A stretch of 64,000 nt of DNA from the NCBI GenBank assembly GCA_010405405.1, contig MU004231.1, positions 1,881,386 to 1,945,385 on the forward strand, given 5' to 3'. Shown here piece after piece: positions 28,309-39,176 of the stretch. The notes under the pieces are model-generated. The model was given only the letters and a program-made list of their open reading frames with translations, searched no databases and was not told the DNA's origin. Origin of the DNA: Microthyrium microscopicum (lineage: Eukaryota; Ascomycota; Dothideomycetes; Microthyriales; Microthyriaceae). The translations under genes and the position numbers were made by a program. The first letter of the stretch is position 1, and each line of letters starts with the position of its first letter.

Positions 28309-28322
28309 TCGGAGACGCCCGT
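28309..28322. promoter_or_regulatory. Imperfect UaY-type site TCGG-N6-CCGT
   Basis: One mismatch from the dyad, 58 bp downstream of the perfect site; may be a weaker second site. Confidence 0.35.
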
Positions 28323-28471
28323 AAGATGAGTTGTATAAAGCAATCCTCACTTCTCCTCCAAAAGCTTCTCTCTGTATATTCAGAACATCATATCAGACTA
28401 CCACAATCGTCACAGAATCTCTAGTTTTGAGCTGAAAGCAAAGCTGCAGATCCACAAATCTAGCGTGGGTG

Positions 28472-28477
28472 TGATAA
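28472..28477 (+). promoter_or_regulatory. GATA site (TGATAA) upstream of urate oxidase
   Basis: TGATAAG matches the AreA consensus and lies about 175 bp upstream of the start codon. Confidence 0.4.
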
Positions 28478-28649
28478 GGATTCCAACTTCTTCTTATTGG
28501 CTTCATTCTCAATTTATTCAGTCCACTGACCGCATCGTGCATACCTATCTTGCGGAGAATCTCTAGAAATACCTTTGAATTCCCCTCTTCTACGCGAAGT
28601 CAAAAGCCTATCACCTTCTTCCCTTTCAAATCTTATCCCTATCTATACA

Positions 28650-29664
28650 ATGGCCGAACTCAACTATGCCCGCTACGGCAAGGACAACATCCGCCTGTTC
28701 AAAGTCGACCGCGATGCAAAGGCCGGCACCCAAACCGTCACCGAAATGGTCGTCTGCGTCCTTCTCGAAGGCGACATTGAGACTTCGTGAGCTCATCTTT
28801 GATTCAATCTCCCATCTATTGCTAACATTGCGATCTTAGCTACACCGAAGCTGACAACTCCGTCGTCGTAGCCACGGACACCCAAAAACAAACCACCTAC
28901 ATCATGGCCAAACAAAACCCCATAAACCCACCCGAAGTCTTCGGCGCCCTCCTTGCCGACCACTTCGTCAAGACCTACTCACACATCCACGGCGCCCACG
29001 TCAAGGTTACTCAACACCGCTGGACACGCATGATCGTTGATGGCAAACCGCATCCGCACTCTTTCCTTCGCGACTCGGATGAGATACGCGTGGTTAATGT
29101 ACATGCCCAAGATGGTGGAAAGGGCATCACTATCCGCTCTGGTATTGAGAAGTTGCTTGTGCTCAAGAGCACTGGCTCAGCGTTCTATGGCTTCCACCGC
29201 GATGTGTATACTCAGCTTCCAGAGACCTGGGATCGTATTCTCAGCACGGAGGTTGAAAGTGGCTGGACATACAAGACCTTTGGCACTCTGCCAGAAGTAC
29301 AATCGTACGCGGAGAAGTTCAACGATACATGGAAGGCGGCGCGTGAGATCACACTCAACACATTTGCCAACGAGTCATCTCCAAGTGTGCAGAACACCAT
29401 GTACAAGATGTGCGAACAGATCTTGGCTGCGGTCCCAGCCGTGGAGAAGGTTGAATACAGCTTGCCCAACAAGCATTACTTCGAGATTGGTATGTTATTC
29501 TCCACTCTACTACTACTTCAACTGCTAACCAAGACACAGATTTGAGCTGGCACAAGGGCCTCAAGAACACCGGCAAAGATGCCGAAGTTTATGCTCCACA
29601 GTCAAACCCCAACGGCCTTATCCAATGCACCGTTTCCCGCAAAGGTGGCAAGGCCAAGTTGTAG
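28650..29664 (+). CDS. uaZ: Urate oxidase (uricase), peroxisomal
   Basis: Three exons (28650-28786, 28840-29489, 29540-29664) encode 303 aa, the expected size. Sequence is close to Aspergillus uricase throughout: ARYGKDNIR with catalytic Lys11, VATDTQK with Thr58, HRWTRMIVDGKPHPHSF, LSWHKGLKNTGK with the catalytic His. The enzyme oxidises urate with O2 to 5-hydroxyisourate, the first step of ureide breakdown for nitrogen. The C-terminus AKL is a PTS1-type peroxisomal signal, one residue from the common SKL. Introns are 53 and 50 nt with good GCTAAC branch sites. The promoter carries a perfect UaY dyad plus GATA sites, consistent with induction by uric acid and nitrogen derepression. Assignment is very secure. 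Confidence 0.97.
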
Positions 29665-29874
29665 ATTGACTACGATCTTATGAAAAGAGTTGATGGAGAG
29701 GTTTTTGTTATGATATGAGAGTAGAAAGCAGCAAAGAGTTGCAATATTCCCCCTTACGCAGTGGGCAGCATTTCAGTGCTTGCCTTCAATTTTGGATTTC
29801 GATTGATTGATTTTGTACATATTTTACAGTTTGGAGTGTATTTGGCATACACAAAATAGTGGCCTCGTATGAAT

Positions 29875-30182
29875 TCATGACCCATAAACACGCTGCAACC
29901 AATAAGTGACGTGCTCCTGTCTCCATAGCTGGCTGCCATCCCCGATGCTTGTGTCTTCGAGTGCTCTCTTTTCCAGTAAATGTAAGCTTGTGTAACAGCC
30001 TTGCTTCCAGCGCGAGTTGGCGATTTCCCATATGAAGCGGTGATAGCCGACGTCGTTGATAAAAGCGTGGTCTGATATCCGTACCCCCTGCCCGAGGATT
30101 TCTATCGCTGTTGAGAACTTTCGCCATGCAATGCCCAATGTTCAAAACAATGCTCTTCAAAGTATAGAATCTCGTCCGTGTA
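29875..30182 (-). pseudogene. Orphan coding-like fragment between uricase and uL13m 3' ends
   Basis: Directly after the uL13m stop, on the same strand, a frame reads ILYFEEHCFEHWALHGESS before stopping. A second frame then reads about 85 codons with fungal codon use (RISDHAFINDVGYHRFIWEI, then LWRQEHVTYWLQRVYGS) and a stop at 29875-29877. Both stretches look like real protein and appear to be one coding region broken by a frame change near 30130. There is no start codon or promoter room, so I read it as the 3' remnant of a lost gene; a tail of an unannotated spliced gene is the alternative. I do not recognise the family. Confidence 0.4.
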
Positions 30183-30857
30183 TTATATCTTGACTTCCGC
30201 AACCCATTCCTTATCCCTCCTCGCCTTCTCCGCCGCCATCTTAGTCATCGCCTCCTCCACAATCAAGTTCTTCACACCCTGCATCGGATACTTGACCACG
30301 TTGGCCTTATATGGATGACTCGCCGTCTCAAACGCTATAAATCTCGTTAGCCAATATTCCCATATCAACTATATACCACATCCCGTCTCATCTTTCCACC
30401 AGCTTCCATTCAATTGACATACCTCTTAGCCTAGCCAATCTAACATCCCTCAACCGATTCTTCGGCAACATGCCCCTAACCGCCCTCCTCAGCACCTCTC
30501 CACCACCCCACTTCTCCATCAACCGCTCCATACTAATACTCTTTAGACTACCCGGCCGTGTGGTATGTGTATAGTATAGTTTCTGCTCCATCTTCCGCCC
30601 AGAAGTCTTGAGCTGGGCGCAATTCACCGCCACAATATAATCTCCGCAGTCCGTTGAGGGGCTATATGTAGGTTTGTGCTTGCCCATAAGTGCGATGGCT
30701 ATTCTTGAGGCGACGCGGCCGAGGGTGAGTGGGGAGGCGGCGAGGTCGACGTGGTGCCAGGTTCGGGCGTGCGCGAGGCGCGTCTGGGAGAGATGGTTAG
30801 TTGGTGTGGGAGGGGGGAAGATGGGAAGGGACGAACGCGGCCGATTGTTTGGGACAT
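30183..30857 (-). CDS. mrpl23: Mitochondrial large-subunit ribosomal protein uL13m (Mrpl23-like)
   Basis: Three exons (30837-30857, 30423-30783, 30183-30334) encode 177 aa. The first exon gives only MSQTIGR, joined by a 53-nt intron to TRLAHARTWHHVDLAASPLT, the standard L13 N-terminus; GRVASRIAIALMGKHKPTYS and CGDYIVAVNC are core L13 motifs, and MLPKNRLRDVRLARLR is the second. Length exceeds bacterial L13 (about 142 aa) by a Lys/Glu-rich C-terminal helix, as usual in fungal mitochondrial versions. No strong presequence is seen, which also holds for yeast Mrpl23. The 88-nt second intron holds GGCTAAC before its TTTATAG acceptor. It lies tail-to-tail with uricase, with an orphan fragment between. 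Confidence 0.92.
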
Positions 30858-31240
30858 TGTTATGAAGTTGGCATTGATGTATGGGCAATGGGACTGGTGA
30901 TACTGATCTCAATGGGGAGGAGTTGAGATGGAAGTCGTTCGCCAAGAAATGTCAAAATTTTGGAGTTGTAGGGCTAGGGTTGACCAGTCAATTTTCTCGA
31001 TGAACTTTGGGTGGCGACATCAGAACGATAAGAAAATCTCAATGAAATGTGTGATGATGAAGAAATATTTAATGTGTATTGAGAATCTAGATTTTGGTGT
31101 TACTCGATTTGAGTATCCCTAACAGGTATTATACGCTGAATGCAAACAATGCAACATCCACCACCAAAACGCCATGCACCCATCTGCTTCAACCATGTAA
31201 TTAAATCCCCTCTAGTATATGTTTTTCACCCGAAACAAGA
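30858..31240. promoter_or_regulatory. Spacer between ERG25 stop and uL13m start
   Basis: About 380 bp holding the uL13m promoter and the ERG25 3' flank; no gene seen. Confidence 0.5.
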
Positions 31241-32266
31241 TTAGACGTTTTTCTTGACAGAACGTTTGGCCTTTTCAGCAGCTTTGGCGGATCTCTTGGC
31301 CTTGAATGCCTCAGTACCGGTTTCGGTACACATGAAGTAGTCCCACCATCTAAAGCTGCTGGAATAGTTGCCAACAAACTTCTCGTGGTGAACATCATGA
31401 TGCTCAGCTCCGGCCCAAAATGGTAAGATGTGGTGTAGACTCCATGGGAATTCATAGCCCGAGTGTGCGTCAATGGCTTGAAAAAGACGGCAGACAATCC
31501 AGAGGTACATCGTCAAAATATGAAGATCACCACCTGAAAGTGCGCAAAAAAGAATAGGCGATCCGACAGTTCCTAGCCCAAGGCACATGACTTCGATGGG
31601 CGAGGCGTATTCCGCAGCAAGACCGAAAGGAGCTGAATATTGGTGGTGGATTTTGTGGACGTTCTTGTACATGAAGGTCGATTCGTGCATGAGGCGGTGG
31701 GTCCAGTAGTGCCATGTATCTTCCATGACAAAGAAAACGGCGATTTGGAAGGCGATTTTCCATAGAGGAGGGAAAGGTACGGTGGTTTGGAGGCCGAAAT
31801 ATTGGCACAATGGATGGAAGAACCTGACTGTATGAGTATGGGAGCGATTGTGGATGAACAAACACTCTACTTACCAGATTTGAGGGAGCTCAACGGTGAA
31901 ATGACTGAGCAGGACCAACATGGCGCATTGAAATTGTTCGTAGGCAGAAGGAATCTTGTGATTTTGGATCTTGTATCGGCGGAAAAGAGAGGGTAAACAA
32001 TCGATGATGATCCATGGAAGTGACCGTCCAAAATAGACGGATTCGTGCATTACGAAGGACATTATCCCCGTAGCGAGAATATCATTGTTCATGTAGGCAT
32101 ACCAGCCAGCCCAGAGTTTTTCAAAGTAATTGAGTGCTGGGTATTGAGCGCCAATCTTATCGACCTGAGCCCAGTACTCTGGCGCAGCGTATGAAGGAAA
32201 CGCGGTGGAGTTCCTGTAGACCGGTTAGTGAGAGGCAATTGAGGGTGATGGAAGCAAGGCGTACAT
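31241..32266 (-). CDS. erg25: C-4 methylsterol oxidase ERG25
   Basis: Coding exons 32265-32266 (only the AT of the start codon), 31875-32213 and 31241-31823 give 307 aa. The diiron histidine boxes are present: HRLMH, HKIHH and HHDVHH, in the order typical of fatty acid hydroxylase superfamily members, with ELPQIW, APFGLAAEYASPIEV and DAHSGYEFPWSLHH matching fungal Erg25. The protein ends KKNV, a KKXX ER-retrieval signal. It removes the C-4 methyl groups of 4,4-dimethylzymosterol with Erg26/Erg27 at the ER. The start is inferred: splicing AT to G at 32213 creates MNSTAFPSYAAPEYW, resembling known N-termini. Unspliced mRNA would use the same ATG for a 13-codon peptide. A longer frame runs back to 32551 but overlaps the CCAAT-bearing promoter. 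Confidence 0.9.
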
Positions 32267-32609
32267 ATTGGCAATTGATCCCGACACTGCTTGAGGAGTG
32301 TAATGCAGTGTTTGAAGAAGAATCAAAAGAGGGAAATGGGCGAAGTTAACAGGGGCGTGTAGAAGTGCAGATGGGAGGGAGGAGGCAATTGAAGATGGTG
32401 GAATTGGGAAACCGCGAAAATCAACCCATCGCCATCCCTGCTCTTTCCGGACCCGGTAGCCAATCACAGAGCTCGGATTGAGGGCTAGATCTGTCAGGGT
32501 CTGGCACATCCCTGTCGGCTTTTGACCATCCGCTCCCCTCCAAAATCGCATGCCTTTTTAACTTCAACCTTTGATATCGGGCAAGCTTCAACCGACAAAC
32601 TCCGCTATC
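32267..32609. promoter_or_regulatory. Bidirectional promoter ERG25 / CCDC174-family gene
   Basis: 343 bp between divergent starts. A CCAAT box (GTAGCCAATCACAG) lies near 32460. ATCAACCCAT at about 32420 is two bases from the classic sterol regulatory element ATCACCCCAC, a weak match only. Confidence 0.45.
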
Positions 32610-33665
32610 ATGCCACCAGCCTCCAAGAAAGATACCGCTCTCTATGGCGTACAGAGACCCAAGAAACTGAAAGGATCAGAAATCTCGTCTTCAAATTCCT
32701 TTGCCTTCACTTCGCAGCTCAGCTCCCTCATCTCAAACTCCGCCACTCGTTCAGAAAAGACTGTAGGCAGACAACGCCCCAAGAAGGAAGATATTTTCTC
32801 CACACATAACAAGAATGTCAAGAAACGCGCGTTAAAAGACCTCGAAGACTCAGACTTCACCCAAAAACATTCCACATCAAGCGATGCCGTCGACGAAGCA
32901 ACATGGCATCGCGCCAAGCGGAGAATGGAGGAGAAGGCGCGTCTCTATGCCGCCATGAAGCGTGGTGATGTTGAAGATGAGAATGAGAAATACGCGGTAG
33001 ACTTTGATCGCAAATGGGTTGAGGCTCAAGAAACAGGTGCTGCAAATGAGGACACGTCTGAAGGCGAGGATGATGATGCCAGCGATGAAGAGCTCGTTGA
33101 ATATGTGGATGAATTTGGTCGCACACGGCAAGGCACTAAAGCCGAGGTTGCTCGCGAACAACGGATAATGAACGGGGGCACAGATGAACCTGACCGGTTT
33201 ACTGCTAGACCGAAGATGCCGTCCAATATCATCTATGGAGCCACAATTCAGACCAACGCGTTCAATCCTGAAGAGCCTGTTGCCGCACAAATGGCAGAGC
33301 TTGCGGCGAATCGAGATAAAGAACCTACTCCTCCTCCGGATGAGCACTTTGATGGACGAAAGGAAATCCGGACTAAAGGTGTTGGCTTCTTTGCCTTTTC
33401 TGGCGACAACGATGAGCGAAAGCGTCAAATGGAAGCTCTTGAAAAGGAGCGTGCAGAAACTGAGCGCAAACGCGCCGATTTGGTAAAGCGAAGAGAGGAG
33501 CGACAAAAAGAAATGGAAGAGCGGCAGAAACTCGTTTCGGAAACCAAATCCAAGGCGCAGGCGGATAAGTTCCTACATTCTTTGATGGGCGAGATCTCTG
33601 AAAATCTTCCCACAGAAAAGGCGCCTTCTCCGAAACATAAGCATCACGAAAACGATCAATCATGA
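32610..33665 (+). CDS. CCDC174-family coiled-coil protein
   Basis: Single exon, 351 aa from ATG 32610 (an upstream in-frame TTG is not needed). The signature ELVEYVDEFGRTRQGTKAE near residue 175 and the later IRTKGVGFFAFS block are the two conserved motifs of the CCDC174 family. Between and around them the protein is Lys/Glu-rich, with a long predicted coiled coil near residues 280-320 (RKRQMEALEKERAETERKRA). Animal CCDC174 is nuclear and associates with exon-junction/spliceosome components; the fungal role is not established. It diverges from ERG25 across a 343-bp promoter, and its 3' end lies 187 bp from the convergent nuclease-like gene. Confidence 0.75.
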   Translation: MPPASKKDTALYGVQRPKKLKGSEISSSNSFAFTSQLSSLISNSATRSEKTVGRQRPKKEDIFSTHNKNVKKRALKDLEDSDFTQKHSTSSDAVDEATWHRAKRRMEEKARLYAAMKRGDVEDENEKYAVDFDRKWVEAQETGAANEDTSEGEDDDASDEELVEYVDEFGRTRQGTKAEVAREQRIMNGGTDEPDRFTARPKMPSNIIYGATIQTNAFNPEEPVAAQMAELAANRDKEPTPPPDEHFDGRKEIRTKGVGFFAFSGDNDERKRQMEALEKERAETERKRADLVKRREERQKEMEERQKLVSETKSKAQADKFLHSLMGEISENLPTEKAPSPKHKHHENDQS

Positions 33666-33852
33666 TATCACCATTCACGTCTTTTACGATAGATCTTGAC
33701 CTATGCTTTGCTTCAAGATACCCAATATATTTTGTCACTGGTATGACCTGCGAGCACATAAAATATTCGATTACCCGAGGACAATTTGAGCATATCCAAA
33801 AAACGTCTGGAATAAATTCCTAGATTACCTCGGCCTATTATTCTTGCATTGG

Positions 33853-35797
33853 CTATGCACTCTTCTTCTGAACGCGAGATTTTCCTCTAACATGATGAAG
33901 TGACTTAGTTGGAGATGGTGTTTTAGGGGGTGTTATATTCCCAGAGCTGCGTCTCCTCGTAACAACTGTTTGAGTGTTCTGCTGCCAATGAGCTTTCGCA
34001 TCACGGTAATTTTGTTCCCGCAGTCTATCAAGTACCCCATTGAGAGCATCTACGAACGAAAACCATCCAGGGAGCGCGTTCGGATTTTTGCAAGAATCCA
34101 ACAAGACATCTTTGACTAGCGTTCTTGGACTATGGCGAATAAAGTCTGCGGGATTCTTGTGATATGTGTCCGGTCGTAATCTCTGTTCCATGAACGAGTT
34201 GACCTTCCAAGCCTCAAGGTACTGAGCTGCTAACTTCTGGATCGGCCTTGGAGGCACTATTGCCGCGTCGTTCACCAGAAAGTCTTTCTTTGGCGCCTTT
34301 TCCCATATTTCGGTCAATCTGAGGATCCTCTCCCTCAGCTCTTGCAGGTACGACTGATATTGCCCTACTCTGGTCTCGTCCCAGTCTTTGGCATGCGTAG
34401 CGTCTGCTGTGGCATTGCAAAGATTACTAGGATGATCATCTAGAACGAGGCAATTGACGCAGAAACTGTCCTTCTTCTCTTTACAATCCGTCCAAGAATG
34501 CCCTGCTACACTGCAGAAGCGGCAAAAATGTTCAATGCCGTTGAACTTGGCAACAAATCGACCTTTGCTTCTGCCTGTTCTGCGTGATGTCTCGACAATT
34601 AGGTCAAAAAAAGTTGAACCTGCGGGGTTCCTTTTGACACCTCTCCAGAAGCCTTTATCATCTGTCACAGCCTCCAGCTCATGAGGTTTAGAATTATCCA
34701 GGCCCCATTTAGCCATGCTTATTCCCATCAACACAGCAGTTATGAGTTGCCATGCTGCGTCGTTCCCGGCGTTATGGAGGTTCGGTGCGTTTTCCAGCTT
34801 CCAGTACCCCAGTATATGATCAAGCCTCTGTTTTCGCCCCCAGATCGAAGGTATGTGAGCCCAGGCTAAATATTGCGTATCTGTGATCCTTACGATATGG
34901 TTAAGCTTATCGATATCATAATCAAAGTACTTAACCAAATCGTCCAGATCTCCTTGCGTATCGTGGCCTATGTAAAATATTTTCCGATACTGTGGATTTC
35001 CTTCCTCATCTTCACCGTCCGGGATGTTGAACATCTTCTCCAAAGCACTGCGTACATCTTTCTTGTTTATATATTCAGAGATGCCAAAGTCAAAGTCATC
35101 ATGATGCTGATCTAGATCCCCCTGTCAGTATATCTTTCCTTGCAGCCGGTCTTCCTAGGTACTTACAATTCACAGACTTTACATATTTCCCAGTCCCTTT
35201 CATTACAGAAGTCGGATTGATCAGATGAGCATACTCCTTAATCTTGATATGCTCAACCTCCATCTGTTCAAGAAAAGTCCGCGGCGTCTCATGAAAATCC
35301 TTGACCTTTCGAGAATCGATCCTAGCTACACCGATTTCCGTGATCGGCTTAGGTGGTTCATGACCTCGCCCTGCTTCTTCATAAAACCACTTCTCAAGAT
35401 CAAAGGACATGATGATATAGTCTGCATCGGCTGCAAGAGTACCTTCCCAGTCCAGTAAGTGTAGCGCATGCTGCAATTCTTCCATATGTTCTGGATCTTT
35501 TTCATAGGGGTTGAGTGGCAACCTCTTGGCCTTTTTGGACGACTCCTTCTTCGCCGATGCATTTTTTGTAGGTAAAGGTGCCGGGCCTGCATTGGACGAT
35601 TCGCCAGCTGTAGCTACCCTGATGGGCCTTTGCGGCGAAGCGGCCTTTGTCTGGCTGCGGAGGACGCGCGTTGGAAGGACAAGCTTTGGAGAAGCGCTTC
35701 GCTTGGCACCTTTTGGACTGCTTCGCTTGGGAGATTTTGGACTACCTCGCTTTGGAGATTTGGCACTGCCTCGCGTTGGGGTTTTAGGACTACCCAT
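33853..35797 (-). CDS. DEDDh nuclease-fold protein with SPK repeats and zinc-knuckle-like segment (Gfd2/YDR514C-like)
   Basis: Two exons (35167-35797, 33853-35111; 55-nt intron GTAAGT...CTAG) encode 629 aa. Residues 1-50 are basic S/T-P-K repeats (MGSPKTPTRGSAKSPKRGSP), like SPKK motifs that grip AT-rich minor grooves. A nuclease fold follows: FDLEKWF (D and E) and ITEIGVARIDSRK near residues 140-165, GHDTQGDLDDL near 260, and LHNAGNDAAW near 315 with the H-x4-D spacing of DEDDh exonucleases. This layout matches the fungal Gfd2/YDR514C-like DEDDh family. Then CRFCSVAGHSWTDC and CVNC...DDHPSNLC form a zinc-knuckle-like Cys/His cluster. Catalysis is inferred, not shown; first D-x-E is retained as D-L-E. 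I preferred this intron because its donor is strong and it joins NYQHHDDFDFG in frame. Confidence 0.72.
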
Positions 35798-36581
35798 TTT
35801 CAGTATCAATTTGCTACGCCGTTGGACTCTGTTCAGTTTGTAAAGAAGGTTTGTATGTAATTCAGGCTATGTGCTGAATGGGAAGTCAATTGAGAAATAG
35901 CATATTTTAGACAAAGATGGAATAATCATTATATACAAAGAACTACTCTGCATCCGGTACTGTCTATGTTATTGTTTGAATAATGAGCTGAGCTTTTATT
36001 TCTTGACTCTAAAATTCTTTGAGGAAATATCCATTGACGGATTTGGTGTGGCAAGGCTGAAAGCAAGGCTGTCTTTGTTTTGCAAATGCATCTGATTGGT
36101 TGATTGCTCTGTCACCAAACAAAGCCCACTCTCAGCTTACTTGCGATTTCTAGATTCCGAAAAAGGAGATGAGCTCTTCATATCTGATTATAGGGGTAGA
36201 GAATATCAAATAATCAGGCAAAATCTACGACGAGTGAATAGCAGGTACAGACGTTGCTGATATCTCTAGCTCATTACTAGAGTACTCGTAGCGATACCTG
36301 AGCTTGAAAGTTGAAATTGAAGGAGTGTGTGAATATGTCTAAATAACATGAAGTGCAAAAGCGTACCCATGATGTCCAAAAGCTCCTGCGTCCTATTATT
36401 CGAATTGAAGGCCTCAAACAAGACAAGTTACAATGAAATAGCGTGCTCTCATGGAACGACGACCGTCGGCGCTTCTAACTAAGAACATGTCCCAAGCTGC
36501 CGACCGTTTTTGACCGAGTTTGATGGAAGTGCCCGAGGCTGCCATAGTGCGTCCGCTAGGTTCAAGTTCGAAGTTGAATTG
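35798..36581. other. Intergenic, promoter side of the nuclease-like gene
   Basis: About 780 bp, moderately AT-rich, no supported gene. Confidence 0.45.
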
Positions 36582-37195
36582 CTAGCCACTAGACATACCA
36601 CTGCCACCAAGAGTGAGATCAGGACCGGCTCCATAATCTGGACCGAAATTTGGGTCATATTGTGGTACATCTGGTGTATATTGAGGGGCTCCACCGCTAG
36701 TATTGTATAGAGGCAGTGGCTCATTTGCGCCATCCACATGTTCGGCAAGCACTCTAGCTTCTTCTCGTAGAGCATTACGATGGTCTGTAACGGTTTGTGC
36801 GGCGGTTCTGAGTCTTGCCGCTGTAGCCTGCCGGTCTATAGTCTGCTGAGCGGTCATTGCCATGGCTACGGCTGCGTCGGCTTGAGCAATCATAAGAACT
36901 AAACTTGCGATTTGTGCGGTGTCGGCCTCAATTTCTGCATTAAGTTCCAAGATTCTGCGCTGTACTGAATCGATGTCTTGTCGCCTGTATGTTTGTTAGA
37001 ATGCTGAGCTCCATATATATTAAACCAGTCAACCCGTACTTTTCTAGCTCTGATACTGGAAAAGCCATGGAGTAAAGCTTTGGCATCTGTTGAATTTGAC
37101 TTGGTAGACTTGTGACACGTCAGTAACGGTGATATGAGCTTTGGCGCTTCACTTACTTCCAGGAACCTGCAAAGTTTGCACAGCCTACAGTCCAT
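36582..37195 (-). CDS. Small Ala-rich coiled-coil protein, unknown function
   Basis: A three-exon model (37157-37195, 37040-37086, 36582-36984) gives 162 aa. Splicing exon 2 to exon 3 yields VSELEKRQDIDSVQRRILEL then AEIEADTAQIASLVL, a continuous heptad-like coiled coil, followed by an Ala/Arg/Thr-rich helix (AVAMAMTAQQTIDRQATAAR) and a Pro/Tyr/Gly tail (PQYDPNFGPDYGAGP). The continuity of the coiled coil across the junction supports that splice. The 5' end is not secure: exon 2 starts exactly with ATG, and a second frame upstream (QIDDGCKYTPGSWTVGCANF) also looks protein-like, so further 5' exons may exist. I do not recognise the family. Confidence 0.42.
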
Positions 37196-39176
37196 GATCC
37201 GGGTGTGTACTTACACCCATCATCAATCTGTTGCCCGCCACTGATACAAGTTAGCACCGGGAGTTCAGGGCTAGTCTTTATTGCAGTGAATAAGAGACTT
37301 TGTAGCATATGAGAGACGTCTTAAAGGGTAGGAGATGTTGTAGCAGAACCCCGAGACATGGTGGTAGATCTTGCGCTTCGTAGTGGATGATTTTTACCGT
37401 ATTAGATAGACACATTGTAAACAAGATGGCAAATAAAGTAGTAGATCAGGAACATGGTGGAGTAAGGAAGACAACTTGATGGATGCGGAGACTATGATCG
37501 ATGGGAAAGTAGGTAGGTATCTTACTGAGGGTCGCGAGACATTGGGCGTCCATATCCAGTCTGAGCTAGAAGCCCCACGGATATCCAGTTGTAAACTCGC
37601 ATGTCGTTGATGTCAAATCCTGTATAAAGGCTTTAGAGATGATGATAGATTTGTAGAATAATAGAATAGATATGATCAAGACATGAGAGCAAGCAGAACT
37701 GAGTAATCTTTATACTCTTCTCTAAGGCTCCTCGGTCTTCAACACAACAGCTCACTCGAAGTCTTCCCCAAATGAAGCATGTTGGTGGAATGGCACCTGC
37801 GACCAGTAGAACTTCTATACTTCGCCCATGTATTCAGTCTTGACCTATATCTAGACTGAATGATGCAGCCAAGTATTCAGGATTTGACGCTCGGGGCTAC
37901 TTGGAACACTCTCATAGCATTTTTGCTTGGTAAAAAGTCACGATCCAACTCAAATTGTATTTTCTGGACTTGTAGCATTCATCACTGGATGGTAAAGGAT
38001 TTGCCAAGGGATATTTAGGCCGCACTGTCATCTGCAAGTCGATTCCATTCTTGAAGTAAAGAGTTCGTGAACCCGAGATATCGTCGTATCATTGGTATAT
38101 TCCTTGATAGTAAGTTAGCAATAGATGTAAAATGGTGGCCCAGTCACTCCTGAAGACCTTGGCTGGCAAACCCTGCCTCTTTCAAGTTCTAGATTCTCAG
38201 GAGCTTTGATGCTGGAAAGAAGACGCATTGATGTTGGCTCTAAGCGCAAGGATTCAAACTCTAGGTATTGGTTGATTCCTCTGTTACCAGGAGGCCATTT
38301 CGGCGCTGCTCTCATCAGCTACCGTGTTTGCCGTAACACCTCTTGAGGAGAAAAAGGAGTTGCTTGTCAGGGAGTAAGTACGATTTGCAAGGTACAGTAG
38401 CTATACGCAATATGAGTCAAAACTTTACCTCCATGTAGAAAGTGTTATGGCAGACGTGGTAGTTTCTAGGGTACTCATTTCGGTTCAGATTTCATGCTCA
38501 AGCGCGAATAATAGGCACTTTAGCTTCGCTGGTAGACTTATAAGAATATGCAAATCTTGGCTTGGTGGTATGAGGCTGTTGTTTGATACGCTATAGCACT
38601 CTTAACGCCAACTATGCAGTACACACGATCCACGTGCTGCGAGGCTGGCCATCATTACTGCGAGACCTGTCTTTGAGAGCTGTGCAAGGCCTGACTGAAT
38701 ATTGAAATCCTCATGCGCTTCTCGTTTGGCGATATAACTTGGGGAGGATTCAGACTGCTGTTGGTGAAAGCTGGGCGTTGCAAGATGTTGGTTATGCAGC
38801 ATATTCATTTATGGTGGCCGAGGCCATGTTGACGATATTGACCTGTAATTTTGCACCACTTGTTGGACACTAGCCGTTGGCTACGCAGTCATGTCAGCAT
38901 CGCCGCTCAAAGACAGGCAGAACCAAAATCATATTTTCGAAGCCTATACGTCACTTTTGTTCTGACATAGCTAAGCAAGTCGGCCATAACAAGTAGTGGA
39001 ACAGGGAAGATATGAAGACTTCAAACAATCATGTAGGCTTTAGCCAAACACAAGCAGTTTGGCAGTTATATATAGAAACAATAGAAATTAAAGAAAGACC
39101 AAGATCTATTTAAGGCAAAGAACTTCGCAATATATATAGATGCAAATAACCAAACATGAATCAGTGACTGATGCTC
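37196..39176. other. Two-kilobase region without a supported gene
   Basis: Contains possible 5' exons of the small coiled-coil gene near 37200-37370, and a minus-strand frame at 38115-38315 reading FESLRLEPTSMRLLSSIKAP, which resembles a leucine-rich or F-box family scrap. Neither can be built into a gene. The last 200 bp are AT-rich. Confidence 0.35.
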
